Positions 1-13,300 are shown, counted from the first letter of the stretch. The stretch is 64,000 nucleotides of DNA from Anaeramoeba flamelloides (GCA_027625915.1 JANTQA010000047.1:11594001-11658000); one strand, 5' to 3'. The notes: a model not told the origin generated them from the sequence alone. Numbers and translations: made by a program.

Positions 1-81
1 TTCTCTGGAAAACCCAATTGTTATTTTCAAGATAAATTCGATTGTGGTGAACGTTTTGATAAGGAATTAGGCGTTCAATGA
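1..81 (+). CDS. possible C-terminal tail of a gene cut by the window edge
   Basis: Frame 1 is open from the first base to a TGA at 79-81, giving 26 residues with two cysteines and many charged residues (ending DKELGVQ). Base composition drops to the A+T-rich background immediately after the stop, which suggests the end of a coding exon. Frame 2 is also open to base 66, so the frame choice is not certain. No family is recognised. Confidence 0.35.
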   Translation, partial: FSGKPNCYFQDKFDCGERFDKELGVQ

Positions 82-2187
82 TCTAATGAAAATAAAATTT
101 GTAAAAATTAGTCAACAGTTTTTTTATTTATAAAAAAAAAATTTATTAATTCAGTTATTAAAAAATGATTTTTCTTTTTTTTGAAATAAGGATTATGGTT
201 AATCCCATATGTCTTTCGCTACAATTTCGGTATTTTTTATTTTTTCTAATTTTATGTAATTGACACCAAAAATAATATTCACTCTTATGTTATTATTAAA
301 AATTGAATGGGAATTGTTGATTAATAAACTAATATAAAGAAAAAAATTCAAAGAGAAAAAACTGAAACATTTTTTGCTTATTGTGAAAACATAATTAAAA
401 ATCTATTAATTTGGAATTGAATGAAGAGTTACTTATTGAAATTTGAATTTAACATGGTTAAAAAGGTTTAGATACTCGGTTTTTTGATCATAAGAGATTG
501 ATCCAAAATAGATTTGTAAAATAAAACGAAATGTATTGAAATAATACAATTTTTCGAAAAATAAGAAGGTATTTTATTTTTTTTTGGAATAATTTTTTTG
601 GAAAACAACAATTTCAATTTCAAATTCAAAAGGATAAAACGGAATTCAGTGAAGAGTTAGATTGGAAAATCGAGTTTAATTGCTTTTTTTGAAGTGAAAT
701 TTTTTATTCAAAAATTAAATCCATAATAGACATCGGGGATTTGGTACTCATTTTCATTCATGAGATTTACTTTTTGAGATTATTTATTACAAAATGGATT
801 TCAAAAATTACAAATACACATCAGGTATAAAACTGTTTGTAGCTTGAATCATTTGTAGTAATTATATTTTATCTTTTTTTAGTTGAAGAAAAGAACAAAA
901 AAGAGTAATTTATTTTCTCAACACATAGAAAGAATAGTTTAATTTCAATTTTGGTTTTAAAATTGTTTTGTTTTGGTGGAGTGTTTTCCACTCGGTACAA
1001 AAAAACAGGAGTTGTATTTTTTCAAGAAAAAAATTTTAAATTAAATTTCCATTTTTACAAAGAAATAAAATGGTTTTCGTTATTTATTCGAATTTTCGAA
1101 GAAAAAACAGCTATTTCAAACACCAACCCTTATTGACTGATCTTGAAATGATTTTGATTTTAGTAACTACAAAATAATAAAACGTTCAAAATATTTTTAT
1201 TTTTTTTCGATTTTAAGAAAAAGATTATGGGAGTTTGTCGAACTCAAATAGTTACTTGGGGGTTGGTTTTAATAATATTCTAATCAAATTTAGCTGTCTA
1301 TGTTCATTAAAACAAATTCTTTAAAAAAAAACATTGTCACCGTATATTAAGACATATAATACCAAATACTTTTTTGTGATTTTAATCAAATTTGACTTTG
1401 TTTACAAATTACAAAATAGTAGCTATCAAAAATTTTTCCTATTTTCCTCTATTTTGGCATTTTATGTTAAAATTTAATACCCTATTAACTTGACTCCCAA
1501 ATCAAAAAAAAAAAAAAAAGAAAGAAAGAAACTTCTCTACAATGTCACAAGGCTTTAAATTTTCGACGTAGGAAGGGATTTTCTCAAAAAGCTGTTTTTT
1601 CACATCCTCTTTTTCAATTTTTGAAACGAGGAAATTTAAAATATGGAAAAATATTTAATTTTTTCTTTCTAGGATCTCACTGAATTTAAAATTTTTGAAA
1701 TTTTTCAACCTCAAAATCCTTATTAAAATACAAATAAATATTAAATTTCAATTCCAAACATAGTAGTTAAAAGCAAATTAAAAAAACATTTATTTTTTCA
1801 AAATTTTTTTTTTTTTCTCTTGAAATTATTCCAACTTTTTCAAAGACACAGTTTGTAGATCTTATTACTTTCCAAAATTAAGATAATATAAAAAACTATA
1901 TGGATGAATTATTTTACAAGAGGTTTGTGAAAAATGTAAAATTTTTGAGATGGTTTTTTAACCAAAAAAAAAAAAAAAAAAAAAAAAAACATTCTTTTTT
2001 TTTTATTGTTGAAAAGAGGAAAAAAAACATTCTTTTATTTGAAACTAAATTTATTTTTTTGATAAAAAATTCAAATAAATTAAACAATCAAAAACATCAA
2101 TATATATATATATATATATATCTATATCTAACAATACATTTTATCATCTATAAATTTTTGTGTTTGTGTGTAATTTTAATCTAAAAG
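82..2187. other. non-coding stretch upstream of the phosphatase exon
   Basis: This A+T-rich stretch has no convincing gene. It holds a poly-A tract near 1964-1989 and a short TA run near 2100-2120. The right part is probably the 3' end of an intron, because the phosphatase exon opens at an AG at 2186-2187 in the middle of its catalytic motif. I searched for a CAT or CAC codon followed by a G and a GT donor that could supply the missing Arg-His, and found none in frame. The preceding exon is therefore outside the window or more than 2 kb away. Confidence 0.5.
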
Positions 2188-3254
2188 GTGCAAGAACGCC
2201 TATCCATAAATTACCGAATGATGATGCAGTTTGGTATTGTGAGAATATGATGGATGAAGCGCCAAGTTTTGATCAAAGTTCAACAGAACATTTACCATTC
2301 ATTTTCCGAAGGGTGTTTATAATGGATTCTGGTGAATATCTTGGGAACTGTACGCATGGACAATTAACAAAAACGGGCTCTGAGCAGCATCGAAGTCTAG
2401 GCAAAAAATTGCGGGCCAAGTTAATTGATACTGGATTTCTCGATAAGACATATAACCCAGATGAGGTATACATTCGATCTACGGATGTTGATCGAACGAG
2501 GCAATCAGCGCAATCACTTTTCCTTGGTTTATTTGATTTGCCAGTGGATAGCTTTTCTCGCCAAGATTCCCATATTTCCAAAATTGTGCCAATACATACT
2601 CTGGAAAAATCGAATGAATATTTAAATACTAATGGTAACGCTTGCCCCCTGGTTGAATGGTTGCAATATATCATGAAATATGATCAAGAATATCTTCAGC
2701 ATGAAGCAAGCTTGGCTGATTTGAAAGCCCAAATGAAAAAAATATTTAAAACCGATGATATACCTGCCTTGGATGATATAGCAGATACCATTGAATGCAG
2801 AATTGCCCATGGCGTGAGTTTACCTGATGGGATGACACAAGAACATGTGAAGCAACTTGAAGATGAAATGTTTTGGCAGTTCAATTTCACCTACACCTAT
2901 AAGAATCTTTCTCGCTATGCTCTTGGTTTGGGCCTCCGAGATGTACTCCAAGAAATGATCCTCAAAATAAATGGCTTAACGACAATCAAATTTAAGCATT
3001 ACTCCGCGCATGATACTACAGTGGCACCATTAATGTATATTTTTGGGGTGCAAACAGGCCAACCCACGTATGCTGCACATATTTATTTCCAACTTTACAA
3101 AGAAGCAGGCAAATATTTCGTAAAATTGGAATACCAAGACCAGCCAATAATTATACCAGGTTGCAAAGATGTTTATTGTCCATTCCAAAAGTTTTATCAA
3201 ATTGCAATGGATTTGATCCCCCAGCCTTATTATAAAGCCTGCCGAAATTTTTAA
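2188..3254 (+). CDS. histidine acid phosphatase, 3' exon (partial)
   Basis: This is the terminal exon of a histidine phosphatase superfamily clade-2 (acid phosphatase) gene, an enzyme class that removes phosphate from monoesters, usually in lysosomes or after secretion. The exon opens in the catalytic loop with GARTP; the Arg-His that would complete RHGARTP must come from an upstream exon joined in phase 1 at the AG at 2186-2187. A second family block, RSTDVDRTRQSAQSL, lies about 100 residues in. The proton-donor motif SAHDTTVAPL is at about residue 280. Cysteines near the C terminus fit a secreted fold. About 355 residues are present against roughly 400 for the family, so a signal peptide plus the Arg-His is missing. 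An ATG at 2160 keeps the frame open but lacks the nucleophile, so I do not take it as the start. An AATAAA lies about 30 bp past the stop. Confidence 0.88.
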
Positions 3255-5255
3255 AAGTAATTTATTTGCAAGCTTTATATTTAATAAATATTTAATTGAA
3301 ATCAAACCAAGTTTATGGGAAAGAAAATATTAATTGAATAAAAATATTTTTAATTTTCTAACAAGACTTTTTTTTTTATTTTTTAACTTTTTGCTTGATT
3401 GAAGGCTCTCTTTAGAAGTTGTTTGGGTTGCGCATCCTTTTTGTTTTTTTTTTTTATTGTTTTAGTGTGGTATAAGACTGTAGAGATTATTATGCGAAGT
3501 TGTTAAATAATTTGATCTATGTTGGTGAGAACTTAAAAAATAGAACACATTACAGCTAATCTAAAATATAATTGAGATATATGTATATAGAGAGAGATTG
3601 GGTGTGTATGGGGGGTAATAAACTGTGTTGAAATCTGAATAATTATTGTCCTGTGCTGAATTTTGAAGAAAACAAGATTTACTATTACAGTCAGTTCCAC
3701 TTTTAAGGCACAAACTTTCAACGAAATTTAAGGCACAATTAAATCTCAAATTAAGGAACAAATTTTGGAATTTTTTTTTTTACAATTTATTTTACTAGAA
3801 TCTAAATTTTGTGCTTTAATTTGAGATTTTTATTGTGACTTAAATTTCGTTGAAAGTTTGTGCCTTAATAGTGGAACTGGCTGTATGGGAAAAAAAGTTA
3901 AACACTTTTCTTAATTGTAAATTATATTGAATATGAAAAGTAAGATTGACTAATACTGAAAATATCGATTTTATGGATCAAACTCTAAACTAAAGTTAAG
4001 GCACATTTTTTTAGAAAATTTTTTATTCAGTTTATTTTTATTCATTCTGTATTTGTATACATAAGGCTTGAATTTTTTAATGTTTTCGTTTTGTTTTTGA
4101 ACATGTGTGACTTAAAATGGATACTAGTTCGAAAAGATAAAAAAAAAAAATAATTAAATACAAAACGAAGGGTTAAATATAATAACTCTTTTATAATATT
4201 CTCCGGTAGAGAAGGTGGTTTTTCTTTTATTCCAAATTTGTTCAAGATTTTTGAATGCTTTTGAGATCTTCAAGACAACTACTTAATATATTTAGATATA
4301 AAAAAAGATATAAATTGAGTTTTTTGATTTGTCTTAGAATAATAAAACTATTTTTTTTCTTTGAAGTGGGTTAGTATCTTCTTTTAATTGATTTTACTTG
4401 TCAGTTTCCAATAAGATTGGAAATTAAAAATTATGTGGGGCTTTTTTTTATGATTCTCTTTTTTTTCTCATTTAGTAAATTTACTAAAATGAAATGTAAT
4501 AATTAATTCTCAAATCAAAAACTTTGAATTTTATCTCAAAATTCAATGGGGTAGGCTAAATAAAGAGTGAATTTTTATATTTTATTGGTGTTCTAAGATC
4601 TGATTGTTATCTCTTATTTAATGATTCTAAAAAATAATTTTTAAAATAAAATTTATTTTTTTGCTGTTAGGGAAATTCCAAACTAAATGTGTAAAAATTT
4701 ACTTTAGAAATAATTTTTGAATTAATTCAACGTTTAAATTCGCTTCAATTAATATCATCAAATGTGATTTATATCTCAAATCTTCTCGGATTGTTACAAA
4801 GATCAAATAACAATTAGAAAAAAGTAATTGTTAAGAATTTTTTGAATAAGTTTGAATAAAAAATTGATAAGATCTTCAATAAACAAGTAAAGTCAAATTA
4901 TTTTGGCTTTTTAATATGTTTTGGTTTTAAAACCTGAATTGAATTCTAAAGTATATTCAACTATTATTAATGTGTTTATATGATTTAAAAAATCTGTAAA
5001 ATTGAACTCTATTTTCACTTATTAACTTGAACATATTTGTTTCAATGAGTATTATTCATCCAAAATAAAATATAATAAAAAATAAACAAAATATTAATAT
5101 TTAAAAGGGAAATTATATTTATTTTTTAATTAATTGTTATCATTCAACATTTATTAGTCGAAAAATTAAAATTTGTAAAATATAAAAAAAAAAAAAAATC
5201 AATGAAATAATTTCCATAATTTCAAATAATTTCAAATTTAGTTTAAAAAATTAAT
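3255..5255. other. intergenic region with one mariner-like MITE
   Basis: Between the convergent phosphatase and histone genes. Apart from the 196-bp inverted-repeat element at 3688-3883 and short A/T tracts, I see no coding sequence. Confidence 0.5.
3688..3883. mobile_element. MITE family M1, copy 1 (Tc1/mariner-like)
   Basis: A 196-bp near-palindrome with long terminal inverted repeats. The left end reads CAGTCAGTTCCACTTTTAAG, and the right end is its complement with a few changes. It is flanked by TA on both sides (3686-3687 and 3884-3885). A TA duplication and CAGT ends are the hallmarks of Tc1/mariner-derived non-autonomous elements. It has no coding capacity. A second close copy is at 18163-18360 and a decayed one at 38178-38906. 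Confidence 0.85.
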
Positions 5256-5774
5256 TTAGTTTTTTTTTTTACCTTTTCCTTTTCCTTTTCCTTTTCCTTT
5301 TCCTTTTCCTTTTCCTTTGGTTGGTGTTTTTTTACCCTTTCCTTTACCTTTACCCTTTCCTTTACCTTTTCCTTTTCCTTTTCCTTTTCCTTTGGTTTTT
5401 CTTTTTGTTGGTGCTTTTTTCTTTTTTGCAGGTTTTTTTTTCTTGTTGAGTCTTCTTTTTTTGAGTGCTCTGTATCTTTGTCTTTCTTCAGAGTCAAGTG
5501 CAAAATGTTGTTTGTCTTGGATTAAACATTCTTCTTCAACTAATTTGGCCAAGGATGTTCTCAAGTAAAAGTTGTGAGTTTTACTGACATCGTAATTTTC
5601 TTTGATGTAATTGCTGATCGATTGTCTTGAAAGTCCTTTTCTGATTCTTGTTGTTAAAATAGCTTCGTAGATCATTTCTTGGTAAGGTGGGTTTCTTGTT
5701 TTACTTTTCTTCTTTGGAGTTCTTTTTCTTTTTCTTGGTGCTGGGCTCGATGATGATGATGATGATGATGACAT
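5256..5774 (-). CDS. linker histone H1-like protein with Lys-Gly tail
   Basis: An intron-less 172-residue chromatin protein. It begins with a nine-serine run followed by a basic stretch (residues 14-27). A winged-helix H1/H5 globular domain follows at about 29-100: NPPYQEMIYEAIL matches helix 1, and SRQSISNYIKENYDV and FYLRTSLAKLVEEECLIQ match helices 2 and 3 and the wing. Linker histones bind nucleosomal dyad DNA through this domain. The C-terminal tail, about residues 110-172, is nearly pure Lys, Gly and a few Thr/Pro. Most of it is alternating Lys-Gly encoded by a GGAAAA hexamer array in two blocks separated by KKTPTKGK. Usual H1 tails are Lys/Ala/Pro-rich, so the Lys-Gly tail is unusual. 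The start is the ATG before the serine run; the serines come from a TCA repeat. Confidence 0.85.
   Translation of the reverse strand: MSSSSSSSSSPAPRKRKRTPKKKSKTRNPPYQEMIYEAILTTRIRKGLSRQSISNYIKENYDVSKTHNFYLRTSLAKLVEEECLIQDKQHFALDSEERQRYRALKKRRLNKKKKPAKKKKAPTKRKTKGKGKGKGKGKGKGKGKGKGKKTPTKGKGKGKGKGKGKGKGKKKN
5266..5396. repeat. hexamer microsatellite inside the H1 tail
   Basis: Tandem CTTTTC/CCTTTT hexamers in two blocks, interrupted near 5326-5336. On the minus strand they encode alternating Gly-Lys, so copy-number change would lengthen or shorten the histone tail in steps of two residues without shifting frame. Confidence 0.9.
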
Positions 5775-7369
5775 TTGTATTTTATGTTATTTTTGATTAA
5801 AATTAAAAATAATTTTTTAAAAAAAAAATGAATTTGTTTTATTGTTTTTTTACTTTAAAATATTTTTTATTTTTTGAAACAAATTTATTTTTAATACTTA
5901 TTTTTAAAATAGAATTGAGAGTGGGTAAATATTTTTGATTATTTTGGAATCAAATTTTTGTTTATAAAATAATTGTATCATTTTATTTATTTTTCATTTT
6001 GATTAAAATAATCCAATATTTTTACGATTTAAATTTTCAAATTTTCAAAAAACCAAATTTAAACTATCATCTTTTCTTGGAACATAAAACATTTATTTTG
6101 ATCTATCCTTATAACATTAACAATGAATTTTAACACGATACCAATGAATATCATTATGTCTTGATATTATTTAAAATAAGTCTTAAAAGTTAACCAAATA
6201 TTTTCCACACCAAAAAAACTGTAAAAATTAACAATTTTTTTGATTAACAAGAATTTTCATTTGAAATACTTTAAAATATTAAACGGGCAAGAACCGAATA
6301 ACAAAATACCATTTTGAACTATAACTGGATTTTTAATTTAATTGATCTTCCAACAAATTTTTTGTGAGAATTTTTTGAAAAAATCTTCTTTTTTCGGATC
6401 AATTTAGACTATTCTTTTTAATCCTTCCCAGACTAGACACCTGGTCGCTTTCTTTTTCTAATAATTTATTAAGATTTGATTTCAACTTTCCAATTTGTAA
6501 TTATTTTTCGATTAAAATATTTTTTTTTTTAAAATTCAAAATTATTTTCAAGAGAAAAGGAAATTTAACAATAAAAAAAGAATTCAAGAAAAGGTTAACC
6601 AAATTAAGCCAACTATATTTTTATCTCCAACAATTCTCACTCATTTCAAATTTATCATTTCCAAAAAAAACGTTAAATTTTATATAAATTTGAAAAATAT
6701 TTAATGACCATTTATTTAAGGATTTTCTTGAAGTTGGTGGTGATGATCATAAAAAAATTTACTTGGTAAAATCTCTTAAAACAAAGATTATTGATTTCTT
6801 TTTGAATTTGGAAAAAATTTTAGAATCTCCTTTTATTATGTGAATGAATCAACCAAATAATACCACAGCAAAAATAAACCAACGTCTACAAGACATATTT
6901 TTTTAATCAAAACAAAATTAATAAAACATTGGTGAATTTACAAATAGAATAGAAATTCTCAATGATCTCATTCAAGCTTTTAATTTTTTTACTTTACTAT
7001 TTTGAAAAGGTTTATTTTATGAAGTGCCTTTATATTTTGAAAGAAAGATTGTCTATTCTTTTATTGTCTTAAAACTTGATATTATTTGAATTTTTTAATT
7101 TTACTTAAAAAATAGAGACAAAAAAAATTTATGTTGATCATAAAAAAAAAAGTTGTTACTAATTAATCCATTTTTTATTAAATATGACATTCTAAAATCA
7201 CATATTTGTACCCTTATACACTTCATCGGATTATTAAGAATATTTTTCATTTTATTCGATAATAAAAGTTTTTTTTTGGAAAAAATATTTGATTATCTAT
7301 TTCTTCTTGAGAAATTCTTCAAAACGGTATTCATTTACATTCAATAATTTGACAAAAAGTTTGATTTTA

Positions 7370-7835
7370 CTGTAGTCAAAATAAAGCGTGCAAAAAAATT
7401 TAATGCGTGTTTCAAAATAAAAAGCGTGTTTTTTTGTTATAGAAAACCTATACATTAATCAATCAAAGAAACCAATAATAAACCCTAAAAAAATATAGTA
7501 CTGGTTTCTTAAAGTTCTATTATTTAAAAGAAAATTCTAAAAATGAAGGATCAAATTGGAAAATTTATCTTAAAAAATAGAGTAAATTTTTCAGAAAATT
7601 TTTATCATCAAAAAAACAAAAAATTGAGAATATTATGAAAAATTTTCAACTATTTACATGAATAATTTAAATTTTACTGAAAATAACCAGACCTTTACTT
7701 TCAAAATCAATTTGTACTTAGGTATACTATTTATTAGTAGATTGGACGTTGCCTTGGTATAAGAATAAAAAAAAACACGGATAATATTTTGAAACACGGA
7801 TTATAGTCGTTGGGCACGCATTATTTTGATCACTA
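7370..7835. mobile_element. MITE family M3, copy 1 (Tc1/mariner-like)
   Basis: A 466-bp element whose left end CTGTAGTCAAAATAAAGCG is matched in inverse at the right end (TATTTTGATCACTA). TA lies on both sides (7368-7369 and 7836-7837). The interior is shared with copies at 14956-15441 and 20782-21244, in the same orientation, including a recognisable TTCTTAAAGTTCTATTATTT block. No transposase frame is present. Confidence 0.75.
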
Positions 7836-7977
7836 TATTTTTATTAATTGAAAACAGATTTTTGGATTTATTTGTATTTGAAATATAAGTAGTAGGATAT
7901 TTCAGTTTGCTATCTTTCTTTCAATACCAAATATTCCACACTTAGGATTTTAATCACCCAAATATATACCAACATAA

Positions 7978-8418
7978 CTGTTGAGAGAAAAATAGTTAGA
8001 CAGCAATTTTAATTGGGAACATTACTGAAAATGATTTTTAATTTTTTTTGTTTGTGAAATAACTAAAATAAATAACAATAATCTACTTATTAGAATAACG
8101 ATTAATGTGGTTCTACCTTTTCAAAACCTTATCTCTTATAAATTAAATCAAGTTTAAAAATGACCATTTTCAGAATTAATAGTAAACTTTACTAATACTT
8201 GGATTTTTGTAACAATAACATGATCTACTTTAGTTATCAACCATTCAAATGAGTATTCTACAAACACTACGAATTAATGAACTTTTAACACCTTTAAACC
8301 TGGATTTATATAATTTTCACCTAGTTATCAATAGGATTTGATTTTCAATTTTACTAATGTTCCCAATTAAAAATGGTGTCCAACCATTTTTCTGTGTCCT
8401 ATATTTTTCTTTCAACAG
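7978..8418. mobile_element. MITE family M4, copy 1
   Basis: A 441-bp element with roughly 50-bp imperfect terminal inverted repeats. The left end starts CTGTTGAGAG and continues into TTTTAATTGGGAACATTA; the right end carries the complement of the same blocks (TAATGTTCCCAATTAAAA, then CTTTCAACAG) followed by TA. It is related to the element at 20304-20786 through the shared inner TIR block. It is non-coding. Confidence 0.7.
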
Positions 8419-9984
8419 TAAACTAAAATCCAAAATTTTCTTATCCACTAAAATAGGTATAAAAAATCACAAGAATACAATTTCATTCAAATCGGAAATA
8501 ATTTTGATTTTTGTAAAAATATGAAAATCATTTTTCGACCATTTGAGTTAGTTTTTGTTTTCATTTCATTTGTTGAATTCGTACCCTGTTTCTTCGGATC
8601 CAAATTCTTTTTTGAACACTTGATATTATGTTAAACGTGAGTTGTTTAAAATAAAAGCACTCCAATAAAATGGCTGATACAAAAACTATTGATCGATCAA
8701 TAATTATTAAAAGAATTTTAAAACAATACAAATTCATTTTTTTTTGTTTTGCCCATCTTCTAAATACTTAACAGACTCTTGATTTATTGGTATTGTTAAT
8801 TATTTATTTTTTTTATGGGTTTGTAATTTGTAACTATATTTTAACATCCCTATTAATGAATGATTCTAATTTGGCCTTTTCTTTGGGAATTTATTGAATA
8901 AGATTTGTTTTGTAAAAAAATAAATTGTGGTGTATCAAAAGTTTTGAATTGGTACACCATTAATCAAAAAGTTCTAAACAAATAAACCCAGATAATAAAT
9001 TATTATTAGTTTCTTTATAAAAGAAAAAAAAAATAATACAATAAACAAGTTGAAGCGATAATAATTTCCCCTTTCCTACGAAAAAACCAGTATTATTTCA
9101 ATTTTTTCAATTTGAAATAAATCTTAATATTGTATTTATTTTATTTTTTTTTCTTTTAAAAGAATGAATAACCAACTAGAGAAGAGTACCCCTTTAAATC
9201 CACGTAAAAAAAGAAAACCAATAAATAGGAAATTCTTGAAAAAGACAGTTAGAAAAAAAAAAAAAAGTACACCAACAAAGCACAAAACCCACGTTTTATA
9301 ATTAAGAAATATTTTTTTTATATTCGGATTCAAATACTATTAATAGTCCATCCACATATGTGTTTACTCTATACAATGCTGATTTGAAGTTAAATACATT
9401 GACCTTTTGAGTAAAATTTAAATTTACAATCAAAGTTGTCACCTTTGAAACTAAAATAGATCTTATTATATTTTTGTAAATACTCTACAATTATTTCTTT
9501 CAATTAATTCAACAATCTGGATAGGTACCATAGGGAAAATTCTAAAAATAATGGTAAAAAATGTTTCCCCTTTAACTGATTTACTTACCCCGATTAGAAA
9601 ACAATTGCAAAGATAAACAAAAAAAATATCCATTTTCGCAGATTTTAATAATTTACCCTCTTAAAACAAAAAAATTATTAACCCTAACTATAAAAAATTC
9701 AAGGTTTTGAAGGTTTAATTAATTTAAAAAAAGAAGAGAATGTTTGAAACCAAGACAACCACCCCCTTTTATTATTTCTTCTTCACCACCCCCTTTTTTA
9801 TCACCATGTAGTTCATTTCAGCAAATCTTTCTAAAAAAATTTTTTTTAATTGATATCATTTGTATTTAGTTTGATAAAAAAAAAAAAAACAAATCAATAT
9901 TTATTCCAAAATTGAAAACATTTTTTGAAAATTGAGTAGAATACTTTTATTTAAATACATTGGGCCACTTACATATACCTACAC

Positions 9985-10064
<80 letters not shown>
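9985..10064. repeat. AC dinucleotide microsatellite
   Basis: About 40 AC units, with two CATACA interruptions near 10021-10032. Confidence 0.95.
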
Positions 10065-10066
<2 letters not shown>

Positions 10067-10341
10067 TATGATTAAAATTTCAAAACAATAACCACCCAAC
10101 TTAAATTCTACAAAAAAAAAATAAAATCAGAAAAAATTATCTAGAATTTAATTATTATTATTTATATATTTTATTTTATTTTGTAACATGATTTTAATGT
10201 TTCCTATTATTAAAAAAAAATAAAAATAAAAAAGTTTATTTGATTTTTTTGATAATTAATTATTGAGAATAAATAAAATTTATTTCCAAACCATATAATA
10301 ATATGATTATAATAATCAATATAACCCAACGGATTGTATAA

Positions 10342-13300
10342 TTATAAAAACCATTTTAAACGCGATGATCCCATTTTACTACGATAATACCAAATGTATT
10401 CACCGTGGTTTGTATCCCATGTCCCGAGTTGAACCGTTCTTAGTTTCATTGTAAATTGTGGACCAATTTCAGATAATGATGTTTTTTCTTTTGATTCAAA
10501 TTTATATCGATAATGACGGAAAAAAACAAAATCTCTTTGATTATGGAAAACAAGTAATCTTCTCCCTTTATACTGAGGATTATGAGGCATGAGAGAATTC
10601 AACATTCTTGTTACCGTGTGTCCTAACCTAGTTGAAAAATTTTTGAAAATTAATTCTGGTCTATATTGAACAAATTTTTTTGGAACATGCTATTTTTATT
10701 AATATTAAGAAATATTGAAAATTAAGAAATTTAGGGTTTTTTATTTTTATTCATAAATTTGTAATGTAATTTTAATACGTATAAACATAATATTGAGAAA
10801 ACACCTTTAAAAAGTTCTAAAAGGGTTTCAATACATTGCCCTATTTATTCTTTTCAACCCCCCCCTTTTTTTTTTTTAAACTTTTTATATTCGTCCTTTT
10901 AAAATGATTTTATTAAATTCTAAACTATTTTTCAAAAATTTTGACTCACTTTATAATGTTAATGGAAGTTGTTTTGAGGTTTATTTCAGTATTCTTAACA
11001 ATAAAATATTTTCAAATTTTTGGATCAGAAACATTTTTTCTTATTTTGCAAATTTTTGTTTTCCTTTTGTTATTCTTTTTTTTTTGATACTTTTTTTTGC
11101 ACAAGATTAAGTGGAAAAAAAAAAAGATCTTCAAAAATACAAATAATCACTAACAAAATTTCAACTATTTAATGTCTTTGAAAATGGATTTAATTATTAG
11201 TAAAAAAACTTCTTGTTAACTTTTTTTAAGCGAAAGTTCAATAATAAAAAATCGGTAAGGCTCTTTTCAAAAATTGTTACTCACTTTTTTTTAGTTTTTG
11301 GGTTTTATTTTTTTTAATTTTTAATATATCAGGTTTTTATATATTTAGAATGATTTAAAAGAGAATTACAAATCAGATTTAATTATTTGTTGTTCTTGAA
11401 TACTAAAGGATATATATTTTTTTTCAATTTATTATTTCAGACGAGTCACAATTTTTGAAATGGTGTTTATAAATAAATAATGTCATTAATACATTAAAAA
11501 AATGAAAAACAACCAATAGATAATATTCACAAATTATTTTTTAAGTTTATTTTAATTGGTAATATATAAAAAACTAAAAAATACCAAGGAAATAACAGTA
11601 ATAATAACATGGATAATAAAATTTGAAGCCATTTCAAAAAAGTTGAAAATATATTGAATATATTAATAACTTTAAAGTAAATTTCATTACAGATTTAGAG
11701 ATTAATTATCGTTTTTGATCAAGACCCCCCCCCCGCTTTTTTTTTTTTAATAAAATAATAATGACTTTAACCTTTTTTGAAATGGAATCTCTAACATTTA
11801 TTTTTTTTTTTAGATTTCATCCAATTTAAAATTTTTATTTCTTTATTTTTAATTTATCAGATCTAAAAAAAAAAATAATCAAAAGAAAAAATATTTTTCC
11901 TTTCTCGATTCGACTTTGTTTTTTATAATTAAAGTTTGAACAATAGAAATTAACAAAAAAAAAAAAAAATATAAAAAAAAAAATTACTTTCATTTGGCTC
12001 CTGGTTACAACGCTTGATAATTTATAATGGGCAGTTGGTCCAATTGGCAAATGTATATGTATTAAACCATTGATTTTTTTATTACATTCACTAATAATCA
12101 TGATATCAGTATATTTACGATTGTTACAATATTCAACAATTTCTGGGATTTTGTAATTTCTTCGTGCAAAAAATGTTGAATTTCCAAAGCATTGTATTAA
12201 ATCTTTAATTAAGTCAGGTGATCTCTAAATATGGCCAGAATGGATAGCGATCAATAGAATTATTTAGAATAATAATAATAATAAATAAATAAAAAAATTA
12301 GTTTCATTTTAAAACAGCTTTTAATTGGTTCGGATTCAAATATAAATAATACTTTGGATCTTGTTAAAGTATGTTGAATTGTTTTTTTTTTTTTAATTGC
12401 TAATGTCCTAAAAATTAAAAGGCAGTGTTTTTTTAATAAAAAAAAAAAAAAAAACCTTCAAGATCTTTCTTGAATCATTTTCCAAATAATTGCTTATCAA
12501 AAGTTTTTTTTTTTTTTGATTCTTAACAATCTACACTTAAACAATAAATCAAAAAAAAATTTTTTTTTGTACAGCCGCTTTAAAAACAGAATGAAATAAA
12601 ATTTTTAAAAGTGGGAATTAAAATGACCAATTCCAATGTTTTAAGCGGTTTGGTTAACAAGTTATAAAACTTATATCCCACACTTTTTTTAAAACAAATG
12701 CAACCCATTTAATATGATTTGTTTTACAAATTATTTTTATTGATAAAATATTAAAAATAAATATTATTTGAGAACCAAATTAGACCTTTTTCTTCAGAAA
12801 AAATTCTCATTTTTGCACAATAAAAGTAATAACCATGCTCAAATAAGCTTTAATTCAATATATTTCAAAAATTTAATCTTTTATTTTATAAATATTATTA
12901 AACAAAATTCTGTTTAAAAAATAAAATATTATACTTTGCTTTTTTAATTTTTTTTTTAGATTAATTAAAGAATTTTATCTTTTTATTCTCTTTATTTAGA
13001 AATTCTCTATTTGATAATTAATTCAAAAATGAATTAAATTATTATTCTTTAAATTACTTTGGCTCTCGAATGCTTGTAACTTTTTGTGTTGTGGGAACAT
13101 ATATCACAAATTATTTTATAAAAGGATCTTTTATTTATGTAATAATATTCGAAATTATATTTTATTTGGTGCTGTTGAACCCAAAAATCGATTTTTGACA
13201 AAGTTCAATAAATAATAGTGAAATTATAGAGAACAAAATTTCTGTTTGTAATCAATTTGTCAGTGATTTTGTGATTTTTGTTCAAATTGCGAGAACCAAA

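Larger units (their letters stand above)
5775..10341. other. intergenic region between H1 and RPF1
   Basis: This 4.6 kb holds two inverted-repeat elements (7370-7835 and 7978-8418) and an AC microsatellite (9985-10064). Small open frames here are A/T-driven and show no protein family. The H1 promoter should lie in the first few hundred bases, but I cannot point to defined elements. Confidence 0.5.

Noticed and set aside
794-907. possible tiny two-exon gene starting MDFKNYKYTS with a CAG-GTATAA donor and TTTAG acceptor
   Set aside because: The spliced product would be only about 18 residues with no known family; splice-like motifs are common in this composition.
1900-2184. 94-residue open frame
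   Set aside because: Mostly a poly-A-encoded Lys run and A/T filler; it lies in the probable intron before the phosphatase exon.
5317-5568. 83-residue plus-strand frame and the 86-residue alternative minus frame
   Set aside because: Shadows of the H1 gene and its hexamer repeat.
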